From contig JAAVXK010000078.1 of the NCBI GenBank assembly GCA_022790615.1, positions 1 to 57,832 on the forward strand: DNA of 57,832 nucleotides, given 5' to 3'. Origin of the DNA: Lachnospiraceae bacterium (GTDB taxonomy: Bacteria > Bacillota > Clostridia > Lachnospirales > Lachnospiraceae). The notes beneath the pieces were generated by a model. The model did not search any database and was not told where the DNA came from. It saw nothing but the letters and a program-made list of their open reading frames with translations. Below, piece by piece: positions 9,061-18,265 of the stretch; the first letter of the stretch is position 1, and each line of letters starts with the position of its first letter. Both the position numbers and the translations under genes were made by a program.

Positions 9061-11157
9061 ATGATGAAATCAGTTTTGTTTGGCAAAAATAAAATATTTG
9101 TCCTTATTCTGGCATTAGCGATAATGGCAGAATTTTTTTTGCCGCAAAAAACTGCCGTGTATGCCGGCAGAGTAACAGATACATCCGGGGATGGGATGGC
9201 GGTGAGCACATCCGGGATAAAGTCGGTAATTGAGAAGACATTTGCACGAATCTGTGTAACGGATGAGATTGTGGAAAATGCGGGTTCGTCTGACTGTGAC
9301 TGGCTTGCATTTTCAGTTGGACGGTATACCGAAGCATACGGCGGTAAGGACGCTTTTGGTAACCTGGAAGCATACAGGGAAGCCCTGTGCAGGTATGTGG
9401 GCCGCAAATATTCGGAAAGCGGCCGACTTCACCGCAATAAGGCTACGGAATGGCATAGGATATCGCTTACGCTGCTTGCCTGCGGAGGTAATCCGTACAA
9501 TCTTATAAGGGAAGATGACGACAGCGGCAGTGTGATTAATCTGATAGCTGACGGTACATATAACTGCGTGACCGGCGAGCCGTGGCGGCAGGGCGTGAAC
9601 GGAGCAATCTATGCCCTTATTACGCTTGATTCAATGGAATATGATATACCGGACGAGGCGGATTATACAAGGGATGATATTTTAAGTTATATTCTCTCAC
9701 AGGAACTGCAGACGGGAGGCTTTTCGCTCGCGGGCAATGCGGCCGCGGGATATGATACAGACGTAACCGCAATGGCGGTGCAGGCGCTTGCAGGGTATTA
9801 TGACTGCAGGGATGATGTAAGGAAGGTTGTTGACAGGTCGATAGCATGTTTTCAGGATGGGCTTGGAGCTGACGCGACTTATGGTAACGCTTCCAGTACC
9901 GCGCAGGTATTGCTTGCGCTTACAAGCGCCGGCATTGATGTGACAAAAGACGAACGGTTTATTACGGTGGATGGCCATAGCATAATAGACGGGATAATGA
10001 ATTTTTATGACGAGGATGCATCCATGTTCTGCCTGACAAAAAATTCGGGACCGGGTTTCATGGCAACGACGCAGTGCCTGTATGCGCTGACAGGCTGGTG
10101 CAGACAAGCTGATGGGTTCAGTCCTCTGTTTGCCTTTGGAAAGACAGCGGGTCAGCCGGAGAAAACGCCGGGCCCTGACGCGACACAGAAACCTGCCGCA
10201 ACGCCAACACCTGAACCGCCCGTCACAGAAGAAAACCCTGATACGAAACTAAATCCCATGCAGACGCAGATTCCGGCCGCAGATGATACGGATAGTCAGG
10301 TAAAAAATAATAATGTTTATTATGACGCGTTCCATAAGGATGAGGGAAGAACGACAGAGAAAACCAAGAGAAATGGTAAAAAGAAAAAAACAAAATATAC
10401 AAAAATAAAGCATACAAAAACAAAGCATACAAAAACAAAGCATATAAAAACAAAACATATAAAAACGTATAATACAATAACAGATAGAAAAAAAGCAGTT
10501 CAGTGGAAAGCAGCCAGTTCAAACACAGAAAAGAGTAAAACAGAAAAAAATAGAAACGATGTCATTATAGTCCGGGATGAAGCTTATATAACGGAGAATG
10601 AACTAAGCGGGATTATAGGCACCGACAGTAACATTTTAATTGACAGTTTGTTTGACGACACGCACAGATGCCTTGTCACAATAAACGGCGCGGATGTCGG
10701 CACATGCCGCCACATGAACCTCAAGGCCTCGGCAGGAAGCGGGAATGCTTCATACGACGAAGAAATTATGGCAATGGCATCCGGTGCATTTATATTCAAT
10801 GTGGAAGATGATAACGGAATTGAGTGCGATGCGCTGTATTCGATAGAGACGTCCCTTCCGTCCGGCGAATATCTGCTTATGCGGTATGCGGGCGGCAATG
10901 CTGACTGTGTGGACAAGGTGGGCGTTTCGGACGGATATTTAAGATTTGTAATTGACAGGCCGGGCATTTATTTTGTATGTAAGGAAGTGAAAGTAAAAAC
11001 CGGACCCGCACTTTCAGTTTTACCGGCCGCCGCAGACGCCAAAGACGGCGGGCAGATTGAACAATATATAGCCGCGGCGTTACTGGCTGCAGCGGCCGTA
11101 ACCGTATGCACGGTAATAATTATGAGGAGAAAGAAAAATGCGGATAATGCGGATTAA
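9061..11157 (+). CDS. Secreted, C-terminally membrane-anchored protein with terpenoid cyclase/prenyltransferase-type (intrinsic-factor alpha-domain-like) repeats
   Basis: Signal peptide; YILSQELQTGGFSLAGNAAAGYDTDVTAMAVQALAGYYD and STAQVLLALTSAGID repeats; C-term TM YIAAALLAAAAVTVCTVIIMRRKK; first gene after B12 riboswitch. Confidence 0.75.
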   Translation: MMKSVLFGKNKIFVLILALAIMAEFFLPQKTAVYAGRVTDTSGDGMAVSTSGIKSVIEKTFARICVTDEIVENAGSSDCDWLAFSVGRYTEAYGGKDAFGNLEAYREALCRYVGRKYSESGRLHRNKATEWHRISLTLLACGGNPYNLIREDDDSGSVINLIADGTYNCVTGEPWRQGVNGAIYALITLDSMEYDIPDEADYTRDDILSYILSQELQTGGFSLAGNAAAGYDTDVTAMAVQALAGYYDCRDDVRKVVDRSIACFQDGLGADATYGNASSTAQVLLALTSAGIDVTKDERFITVDGHSIIDGIMNFYDEDASMFCLTKNSGPGFMATTQCLYALTGWCRQADGFSPLFAFGKTAGQPEKTPGPDATQKPAATPTPEPPVTEENPDTKLNPMQTQIPAADDTDSQVKNNNVYYDAFHKDEGRTTEKTKRNGKKKKTKYTKIKHTKTKHTKTKHIKTKHIKTYNTITDRKKAVQWKAASSNTEKSKTEKNRNDVIIVRDEAYITENELSGIIGTDSNILIDSLFDDTHRCLVTINGADVGTCRHMNLKASAGSGNASYDEEIMAMASGAFIFNVEDDNGIECDALYSIETSLPSGEYLLMRYAGGNADCVDKVGVSDGYLRFVIDRPGIYFVCKEVKVKTGPALSVLPAAADAKDGGQIEQYIAAALLAAAAVTVCTVIIMRRKKNADNAD
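10390..10475 (+). repeat. 15-bp tandem repeats encoding KHTKTKHTKTKHIKTKHIKT linker
   Basis: Iterated catacaaaaacaaag-type units read directly in the sequence. Confidence 0.85.
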
Positions 11158-12205
11158 GAAAAAAAGAAACTATTACAAAATATTAATGATGGCCGCTATG
11201 TTGATTTTTGCGGCCGGAATGTGTGCGTGTGAAAATAAAGACGGCGGTGAAAGCGTTTTGTCCGACAACACATACGACGTACTGCGTGTGGATTCTGTTG
11301 AAGAGAGCGGAATTGACTATGATAAATATGCGATTACGAATGTTGACGGCGGTGGAAAGGATAACACGAAAGATAGTTATACCATAGACGATACTGGCGT
11401 TAGCGGCGCTGACAGTAAAAAAAACGACGGCAGTAACAGCGACGACGTTAATAATACTAATGGCAGCGGCAAAGACAACAGCGTTAGTAACAATAACGGC
11501 AGCGACAAAGATAACGGCGTTGGTAACAATAACGGTAGTGACAAAGGTAACGGAAGCGGTAACAATAACGCCGGTGATAAGGGTAACGGCGTTAATAACA
11601 ATCGTGTCAGCGATAAAGGCAGCGGCAGCAATAATGGCGGCGGCAAAAGTAACGGCAGCAATGAAAAAATTGGTGATGACAAAAGCAGCGTAGGCAGTAA
11701 GTCTGAAAATGACATAAAAAACAGCGGCGGGAATAATAACGGCGGTAATGGCAGCAGTGTGGCAGCAAACAGCGGTGTTCCTGAGCCGTCTGAACAAAAG
11801 GAGATGGTCGTCGATAAGTCAAAGGTCTATATATGCTCCCTTTTAATTGAATGTAAGGCGGTGTTATCTGATATTGACAAGCTTGACAGTAATAAGCTTG
11901 AGCTGATACCGGAGGATGGAATCATTCTTGAGAAACAGGATATAGAATTTTTTGACGGTGAGTCGGCATTTGACGTGCTGCTACGTGAAACGAGGAATGA
12001 GAAGATTCACATGGAATATTCATTTACCCCGATATACAACAGTTCCTATATTGAGGGAATCGCTAATCTGTATGAGTTTGACTGCGGCGAGCTGTCAGGA
12101 TGGGTATACAGTGTGAATGACAGGAGTCCGGGTTACGGGATAAGCAGATACAGTCTTAAGGACGGGGACGTCATTCATCTAGAATACACGCTTGAAAGGC
12201 AGTAA
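11138..12205 (+). CDS. Lipoprotein with long Asn/Gly/Ser linker and C-terminal DUF4430 (transcobalamin-like) domain
   Basis: Lipobox AAGMCAC; C-term CGELSGWVYSVNDRSPGYGISRYSLKDGDVIHLEYTL. Confidence 0.8.
   Translation: MRIMRIKKKRNYYKILMMAAMLIFAAGMCACENKDGGESVLSDNTYDVLRVDSVEESGIDYDKYAITNVDGGGKDNTKDSYTIDDTGVSGADSKKNDGSNSDDVNNTNGSGKDNSVSNNNGSDKDNGVGNNNGSDKGNGSGNNNAGDKGNGVNNNRVSDKGSGSNNGGGKSNGSNEKIGDDKSSVGSKSENDIKNSGGNNNGGNGSSVAANSGVPEPSEQKEMVVDKSKVYICSLLIECKAVLSDIDKLDSNKLELIPEDGIILEKQDIEFFDGESAFDVLLRETRNEKIHMEYSFTPIYNSSYIEGIANLYEFDCGELSGWVYSVNDRSPGYGISRYSLKDGDVIHLEYTLERQ
11410..11760 (+). repeat. Degenerate GSDKDNG/VGNNN-coding repeat tract
   Basis: Iterated NNNGSDKxNGxGNNN units. Confidence 0.75.
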
Positions 12206-12216
12206 GGAGGCGCGGT

Positions 12217-13092
12217 TTGAAGGAAAACAGCTTTGAGAGATGGCACCCGTTTACACAATTTTTATATTACTTATCCGTCGTTATTCTTGTAACAATCCGC
12301 ATGAATCCGGTAATCATTGCCGTGACTTTTGTTTCAACGATTGTACTTGGCGCGCTTGTGGGCAAGAGAGAATTTGCAAAGATGTTTTTCATGATATATA
12401 TACCGGCCTCATTGCTTGCGGTAATAATTAACCCGCTGTTTTCGCATGAGGGCGTTACAATACTTGCATATTTTCCGGACGGCAACCCTCTTACGCTTGA
12501 GTCGATTGTGTACGGCGCCGCGGGCGGCGTAATGGTCTGTTCCATATGCGCGCTCTTTTTCTCATTTAATACCGTAATGACTTCTGACAGAATTATGTAT
12601 CTGACAGGCAGGCTCATGCCGGCCATAGCGCTTACGTTATCAATGAGCCTGCGGTTTATACCGGAATTTAAGAGACATATGAGGCAGGTAAGCCGGTCGT
12701 GCATGTGTGTGACGGGGAATGGCGGAAAGATAAAAAAAGGAATTGCTGTCTTTGAGAGTATGGTAATGTGGTCGTTTGAGAAATCTATTGAGCGTTCCGA
12801 CTCCATGAGGGCGAGAGGTTATGGAGTCGGACGCAGGACGTCCTATTCAAAATATATATTTACAAAAAGAGACGCCGCATACGCCGTATTGATTCTCACT
12901 ATGTCCATATTTGTGTTGACGAATATGTTGTGCGGCAATATTTATTCGCAGTATTATCCATATTATAAAATTGACGGAAAAGACCCTTTGGCAGGCCTGA
13001 CATATGTGTCGTATGCGTTATTAACGATGCTGCCGGCAATGGATATTGTAAAGGAGAACATAAGATGGAAGTTATTAAAATCGAAAATCTGA
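12217..13092 (+). CDS. ECF transporter T component
   Basis: EcfT-like: ...FEKSIERSDSMRARGYG (SMRARGYG motif) plus TM segments; TTG start after AAGGAGG. Confidence 0.85.
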   Translation: MKENSFERWHPFTQFLYYLSVVILVTIRMNPVIIAVTFVSTIVLGALVGKREFAKMFFMIYIPASLLAVIINPLFSHEGVTILAYFPDGNPLTLESIVYGAAGGVMVCSICALFFSFNTVMTSDRIMYLTGRLMPAIALTLSMSLRFIPEFKRHMRQVSRSCMCVTGNGGKIKKGIAVFESMVMWSFEKSIERSDSMRARGYGVGRRTSYSKYIFTKRDAAYAVLILTMSIFVLTNMLCGNIYSQYYPYYKIDGKDPLAGLTYVSYALLTMLPAMDIVKENIRWKLLKSKI

Positions 13093-14798
13093 GTTTTTCG
13101 TATCCGGAGTCGGAACGTAAAGCGATTGATAATATCAGTATGTCGGTAAATGAGGGAGAGTTCGTTCTTATTTGCGGTAAAAGCGGATGTGGGAAGACTA
13201 CTCTCGCAAGGCAGTTAAAGCCCGTACTGAGGCCAAAAGGAGACGTTTTGGGACAGGTGTATTACAGAGGCAGGGCTTTGGACGAACTTTCAGACTATGA
13301 GAAAGCAGCCGCAATCGGTTATGTAATGCAGGACGCTGATACGCAGATTGTTACGGACAAGGTGTGGCATGAGCTTGCGTTCGGACTTGAAAACCTTGGT
13401 TTTGACAATAAGACGATAAGGCGCAGGGTAGCTGAGATTTCCAATTATTTTGGGATAAATGAATGGTTTGACAGGAAAACGTTTGAGCTGTCGGGCGGAC
13501 AGAAGCAGATACTTAACCTTGCGTCCGTTATGGTGATGAATCCTGACGTACTTATTCTTGACGAGCCGGTGTCGCAGCTATGTGAAGTGGCGGCGAATGA
13601 CTTTCTTCATTTGGTAAAGAGAATTAATGAGGAACTTTTGACGACAATCATTATGATAGAACACAGACTTGAGAATATATACCATATGGCCGACCGTGTT
13701 GCCGTACTGGAGGAAGGAAGACTCGCGGCTTACGGCGGAAACAGGGATGTGGCGGGTCTTATTATGGAAAATGAGTATTATGAGGCCCTTCCGTCCGCCG
13801 CAAAGATATACAGGGGGCTTGGTATGGGGGGAGACAGTATACCTCTTAATGTAAAAGAAGGCAGAAGATATATTGGCAATATTATAAAATGTGCTTCCGG
13901 GACAATTGCAGACAATATGAATGCGGGTGAAGAAAAAAGAGTTAAGTCGAAAAAAAAATTACAGGGGATAAGAGCCTGCGTCGATACTTCAAATAAATCC
14001 GCCGCGCTCGAGTTATCGGAAGTGTATTTCAGATATGAGAAAAACGGCAGAGATATAATATATAACCTTACTATGGTAATAAAAAAGGGATCGTTTAACG
14101 TCATACTCGGCGGCAACGGTTCCGGAAAGACGACGCTCCTGTCGGTTATTGCGGGAATACATAAGCCATACAGGGGCAGGGTTAAGCTGTTCAAAAACAC
14201 CGTCAGCATGCTGGCGCAGAATCCCGAGACAATGTTTATAAAAGATACGGTATACGAGGATTTGAAGATGGCCGTTCCGCGCGGTAGTTTTGACGATACG
14301 GCGGGTCACGGCGATGCGCAATGTAACAGCGTAGGTTTTGATGCAAAGATATATGACGAACAGATTCGCGATACGGCGCGGATGCTTGATATAGAAGGCT
14401 GCCTTACCATGCATCCGTATGACCTTAGCGGCGGTGAGAAACAGCGTGCGGCGCTTGCAAAGGCGCTTCTTACCAAACCAGACATACTGGTTCTGGACGA
14501 GCCGACGAAGGGATTCGATTTTTTTCACAAAAAGGAGCTTGGATTGCTTCTTAAAAAATTGTCGGACGGAGGCATGACAGTGATTATGGTATCGCACGAC
14601 ATTGAGTTTGCGGCGGAATATGCGGATGCGTGCATGATGTATTTTGGAGGCGCAATTGTGTGTTCGGGTACGCCGTACGAGGTGTTTTCCGGGAACAGGT
14701 TTTATACTACGGCGGCGGACAGGATTGCCGGAGATTATTTTGACGGTGTGTTGACGCAGGAGGATGTGGTCAGGGAATGCAGAAAAATTATTATCTGA
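13065..14798 (+). CDS. ECF transporter ATPase, two ABC domains fused (EcfA-EcfA')
   Basis: Two Walker A (CGKSGCGKTT, GGNGSGKTT), two signatures (LSGGQKQI, LSGGEKQR), two Walker B motifs in one 577-aa ORF. Confidence 0.9.
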   Translation: MEVIKIENLSFSYPESERKAIDNISMSVNEGEFVLICGKSGCGKTTLARQLKPVLRPKGDVLGQVYYRGRALDELSDYEKAAAIGYVMQDADTQIVTDKVWHELAFGLENLGFDNKTIRRRVAEISNYFGINEWFDRKTFELSGGQKQILNLASVMVMNPDVLILDEPVSQLCEVAANDFLHLVKRINEELLTTIIMIEHRLENIYHMADRVAVLEEGRLAAYGGNRDVAGLIMENEYYEALPSAAKIYRGLGMGGDSIPLNVKEGRRYIGNIIKCASGTIADNMNAGEEKRVKSKKKLQGIRACVDTSNKSAALELSEVYFRYEKNGRDIIYNLTMVIKKGSFNVILGGNGSGKTTLLSVIAGIHKPYRGRVKLFKNTVSMLAQNPETMFIKDTVYEDLKMAVPRGSFDDTAGHGDAQCNSVGFDAKIYDEQIRDTARMLDIEGCLTMHPYDLSGGEKQRAALAKALLTKPDILVLDEPTKGFDFFHKKELGLLLKKLSDGGMTVIMVSHDIEFAAEYADACMMYFGGAIVCSGTPYEVFSGNRFYTTAADRIAGDYFDGVLTQEDVVRECRKIII

Positions 14799-15391
14799 TA
14801 GCAGTATTAATTGTAATAATGTCAATGGTACCTTTCTTCTTCATGTTTGAGAGAAAGAAGCCCCGTGCGAGAGAGGTAATGATGCTCGCTGTCCTGGTTA
14901 CGATATCGGTTCTGTCAAGGGCGGTATTTTTCATGATACCGTTTTTTAAGCCTATGCTGGCGGTAGTAATAATGAGCGCCATAGGGCTTGGAGGAAGGTG
15001 CGGGATGTTAGTCGGAACGCTTTCGGTATTCGTATCTAACTTCATGTTCGGGCAGGGACCATGGACGGTATGGCAAATGATTGCTACGGGTCTGTGCGGT
15101 TTTGCGGCCGGTATATTATTTTCCGGCAGATATGTGGAAAAGCCGTTTTATACAGTCTGCGTCTGCATATATGGTTTTTTTGCCGCCGTATTTATGTACG
15201 GCCCTATAATGGATACATACTCGGCACTGCTTTATACAGGTCATATGACCGGAAAACAGTTTCTGGCTATATATCTGTCCGGCCTTCCGGTGAATATAAT
15301 ACATGGTTTTTCTACGTGTCTGTTTCTTGCCCTGTTTTGCAGAAACATGGAAAGAAAGCTGAGGCGTATTAAAATAAAATATAGTTTTTAG
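14777..15391 (+). CDS. ECF transporter S component, predicted corrinoid-specific
   Basis: Hydrophobic, MFGQGPWTVWQMIATGLCGF motif; overlaps the ECF ATPase gene; downstream of a B12 riboswitch. Confidence 0.75.
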   Translation: MQKNYYLIAVLIVIMSMVPFFFMFERKKPRAREVMMLAVLVTISVLSRAVFFMIPFFKPMLAVVIMSAIGLGGRCGMLVGTLSVFVSNFMFGQGPWTVWQMIATGLCGFAAGILFSGRYVEKPFYTVCVCIYGFFAAVFMYGPIMDTYSALLYTGHMTGKQFLAIYLSGLPVNIIHGFSTCLFLALFCRNMERKLRRIKIKYSF

Positions 15392-15400
15392 GAGGAGAAA

Positions 15401-16804
15401 ATGAACACAGTATTTAAAAAAGCAACTGCATGTCTTGTTTCGGCGGCAATGCTTATAGCGGCGGCGCCGGCTGTTCTGTCTGACATGTATGTTTGCGCAA
15501 AGACAAGAATTGTTTCTCAGAATGATGATGCGACCGCCACGCAGGTAAAGGTCTTGGTTAAGGCGGAAGATTACACGGCCGTGGCTTCAGAGATAGACGG
15601 CGCTTCAAAAACGGGACTTATAGCGGAAACCGAGGTGCCGGCTGCATCTGCGGCGGACGCAATTGAAAAAGCGCTCACAGCGGCCGGTGTTGATTATGAT
15701 ATGAGTATGGGTTACGTATCGGAGGTGAACGGACTTTCCCAGGCGGACGGATACGCCATGTCCGGCTGGATGCTTGCATATAATAACGACGATTGCGACA
15801 ATTGGGGGCTTGACTATATTCATGTTAAAGACGGCGACACGCTCAGTCTTATATATACGCTTGACGGAGGAGCGGATATAGCTTCGGCGTCGAGCGGCCT
15901 GCCTACTCTGAAAACTCTTGAAATAGCGGGTTTGGAATATGAATTCCAGACAATTACTGCGTATGATGCGGACTGGAATCCATCATACACCTACAAGGTT
16001 AACGGGAAAGAGATGGAAGGCGCCGGAACGAAGGACAACCCGTTCGTTATCGAGTGCGATATTGCACCGGAATATAAGGACGGCAAGGTTACATATTCCT
16101 ATACGACATATGCAAATCAAAACTATGTAAGCGTTGACGCGGCGCCTTATATCAGCGCTGGCAAAGACAATGAAATAACGGTAACTTCGAGGGGTGGAAG
16201 AAAGGCTTATTATAATATAAACGTATCTTTCGCGGAACAGCCGACAGGAACACCAAAGCCGACAGACACGCCGAAGCCGACAAACACACCGAAACCGACG
16301 GAGACGCCGAAAGCGACAGATACACCGGAACCGACGGAGACGCCGAAAGCAACAGACACACCGGAACCGACGGAGACGCCGAAAGCGACAGATACACCGG
16401 AACCAACGAAAACACCACAGTCAACAGTTACGCCGTTACCGGCCGCAACAGAACCCGCATATACGAACCAGCCTGTTCACACAGCGAAGCCTTTGCCGTC
16501 CCAGACGGCGGTTCAGCCAAAAGCGCCGGGAAAAGCTAAAGTGAAGTCGTTAAAATTGTCAGGAAATAAACTTAAAGTGTTCGTAAAAAAGGTTAAGGGT
16601 GCGAAAGGTTATAAAATTACTGCAGCGTCAGACAAAGCCTTTAAAAAGAATAGGAAGATAAAATATACTTCAAAGGCGGGAATTACATTTTCCAAATGTA
16701 CTAAAAACAGATACTATGTGAAAGTACGGGCATATGTTATCGGAGCGGATGGAAGAAAAATATACGGGCGAGAAAGCAGGACGGTCAGGATTGTGTTAAA
16801 GTAA
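15401..16804 (+). CDS. Secreted protein with DUF4430-like domain, beta-sandwich region, Pro/Thr linker and FN3-like C-terminus
   Basis: Signal peptide; AMSGWMLAYNNDDCDNWGLDYIHVKDGDTLSLIYTL; TPKPTETPKATDTPEPT repeats. Confidence 0.75.
   Translation: MNTVFKKATACLVSAAMLIAAAPAVLSDMYVCAKTRIVSQNDDATATQVKVLVKAEDYTAVASEIDGASKTGLIAETEVPAASAADAIEKALTAAGVDYDMSMGYVSEVNGLSQADGYAMSGWMLAYNNDDCDNWGLDYIHVKDGDTLSLIYTLDGGADIASASSGLPTLKTLEIAGLEYEFQTITAYDADWNPSYTYKVNGKEMEGAGTKDNPFVIECDIAPEYKDGKVTYSYTTYANQNYVSVDAAPYISAGKDNEITVTSRGGRKAYYNINVSFAEQPTGTPKPTDTPKPTNTPKPTETPKATDTPEPTETPKATDTPEPTETPKATDTPEPTKTPQSTVTPLPAATEPAYTNQPVHTAKPLPSQTAVQPKAPGKAKVKSLKLSGNKLKVFVKKVKGAKGYKITAASDKAFKKNRKIKYTSKAGITFSKCTKNRYYVKVRAYVIGADGRKIYGRESRTVRIVLK
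16243..16430 (+). repeat. Pro/Thr-rich coding tandem repeats
   Basis: Repeated ccgacggagacgccgaaagcgacagatacaccggaa units. Confidence 0.85.
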
Positions 16805-16855
16805 GATGCGTTCATCAAATGGAAAGAGAACCGGAAAGAAGAGGTTGATTAATAA

Positions 16856-18145
16856 ATGATAATCCTTCGTGACATGTCTATATTTTGGGCGATGTTTCAT
16901 GTTATATTTTTGTTTGTGATGCTGTTTCGATCAAGATTTACGAAGAAAAAGACAATAATTGCTTCGGCTATTGGAATGGGTATATTGATGATACTGAACG
17001 GGGCGGGCTTGGTTATTTTTGGGATTGACGTCTTGTCAAAGATGTTTTTGTTTACCTGTTCCATACCAAGCTTTCTGTTTTTTTATCTTATGAGCGCGGA
17101 TAAAAGATTTCGGTTTCTGTTAACATTCTGTCTCGCCGATACGATTTGCCTTTGGATTATGGCCGTGACGAGCCTGTTAGACTATTATCTCGGCGGCGGA
17201 CAATTTATACTGATGTTTGTAAGCAGACTCGTAGCATATCCTCTCATAGAATACCTTATGTGGCGTTATCTCAGGAAACCGTATATGGAGTTACAGGAAG
17301 CGGTTGAAAAGGGATGGGGTATTTTCGCAGGTATGACAATATTGTATTACATACTGCTGGTGGTGACGGTACAGTATCCTGTCAATATTGTTGAACGGCC
17401 GGAAGATACGTTTCTATGCGTACTTGTGCTGGTGTTAATGCTGTTTAATTATGCAACGATATTTGCAGCGCTTTACAGGCAGCTTTTGCTTTATCGTAAA
17501 CAACAGGGCGAGCGTATACTGATGGAACAGAAAAACACGCTTGAGGCGCAGCTTGACAATCAGCAGCGAATACGTAGAATGAAGCACGATATGAAAGCCC
17601 ATACGGTAATGCTCTCGGGGCTGCTTACCAAAGGAAAAACGAAAGAGGCGCAGGAATATCTTAAGGGCGTCGAGGAGGAGATGGACAGCATGTTGGGACA
17701 GTTCTGTTCAAACCCATATATAGACGCGGTATTGACGCAGTATTACCAAAAACTTCAGGAATTAGGGGCGGATTGCAGGTTCGACATTCAGATTGGCGAT
17801 ATCGAGATTCATTATATGGAGCTGTGCCAGATTATATCAAACAGTCTGGAAAATGTCTGTAACGCCCTTCAAGGACTTGCTATAGATAAACGCAAAATGT
17901 CCGTGAAGATGAAGTATAGTAGGAATTATCTTATGATACGAATCAGGAACCGATGCCGTGACGGATATTATGTGGATAAGGGAACGATACCTGCTACAGA
18001 CAAGGAGGGGCTTGACCACGGTTATGGTCTTTTGACTGTGAGGGACGCGGCACGGCGCCTTGGCGGCGATATGGTCTGTTATACGGAAAACGGAAATTTT
18101 GTACTCGATGTTATGGTATCGTGCCGTTCATTTCCCGGCAGATGA
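16856..18145 (+). CDS. GHKL-domain sensor histidine kinase (AgrC-like), no adjacent response regulator
   Basis: Multi-TM N-term; QQRIRRMKHDMKAHTVMLSGLL H-box; C-term GHKL ATPase with GLDHGYGLLTVRDAARRLGGDM. Confidence 0.8.
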   Translation: MIILRDMSIFWAMFHVIFLFVMLFRSRFTKKKTIIASAIGMGILMILNGAGLVIFGIDVLSKMFLFTCSIPSFLFFYLMSADKRFRFLLTFCLADTICLWIMAVTSLLDYYLGGGQFILMFVSRLVAYPLIEYLMWRYLRKPYMELQEAVEKGWGIFAGMTILYYILLVVTVQYPVNIVERPEDTFLCVLVLVLMLFNYATIFAALYRQLLLYRKQQGERILMEQKNTLEAQLDNQQRIRRMKHDMKAHTVMLSGLLTKGKTKEAQEYLKGVEEEMDSMLGQFCSNPYIDAVLTQYYQKLQELGADCRFDIQIGDIEIHYMELCQIISNSLENVCNALQGLAIDKRKMSVKMKYSRNYLMIRIRNRCRDGYYVDKGTIPATDKEGLDHGYGLLTVRDAARRLGGDMVCYTENGNFVLDVMVSCRSFPGR

Positions 18146-18195
18146 CAGTGAGCGCTGAAAAATAGTTTTTTGTTCTTCGGAGCAGAGGTATCTGC

Positions 18196-18224
18196 TTGCA
18201 ATAATTATGGTAATGGTGTATATT
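18196..18224 (+). promoter_or_regulatory. Putative sigma-A promoter of argG
   Basis: TTGCAA-N17-TATATT; overlaps TGTATA-N10-TATACA dyad. Confidence 0.5.
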
Positions 18225-18265
18225 TTAGTCATTATACAAGATAATATTTCGGGAGGTTCTTTATT

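Noticed and set aside
10223-10522. Hydrophobic FLYALFLYALFLY minus-strand ORF
   Set aside because: Reverse translation of the KHTKTKHT tandem repeat
11183-11797. Antisense ORFs of 204 and 112 aa opposite the Asn/Gly/Ser repeat lipoprotein
   Set aside because: Low-complexity reverse translation of the repeat tract; no RBS and no recognisable domains
14013-14825. 270-aa minus-strand ORF opposite the ECF ATPase
   Set aside because: Fully antisense to strongly recognised ABC motifs; no family signature
16243-16430. Possible CRISPR-like regular repeats
   Set aside because: Repeats are in frame, encode a Pro/Thr linker and have no unique spacers
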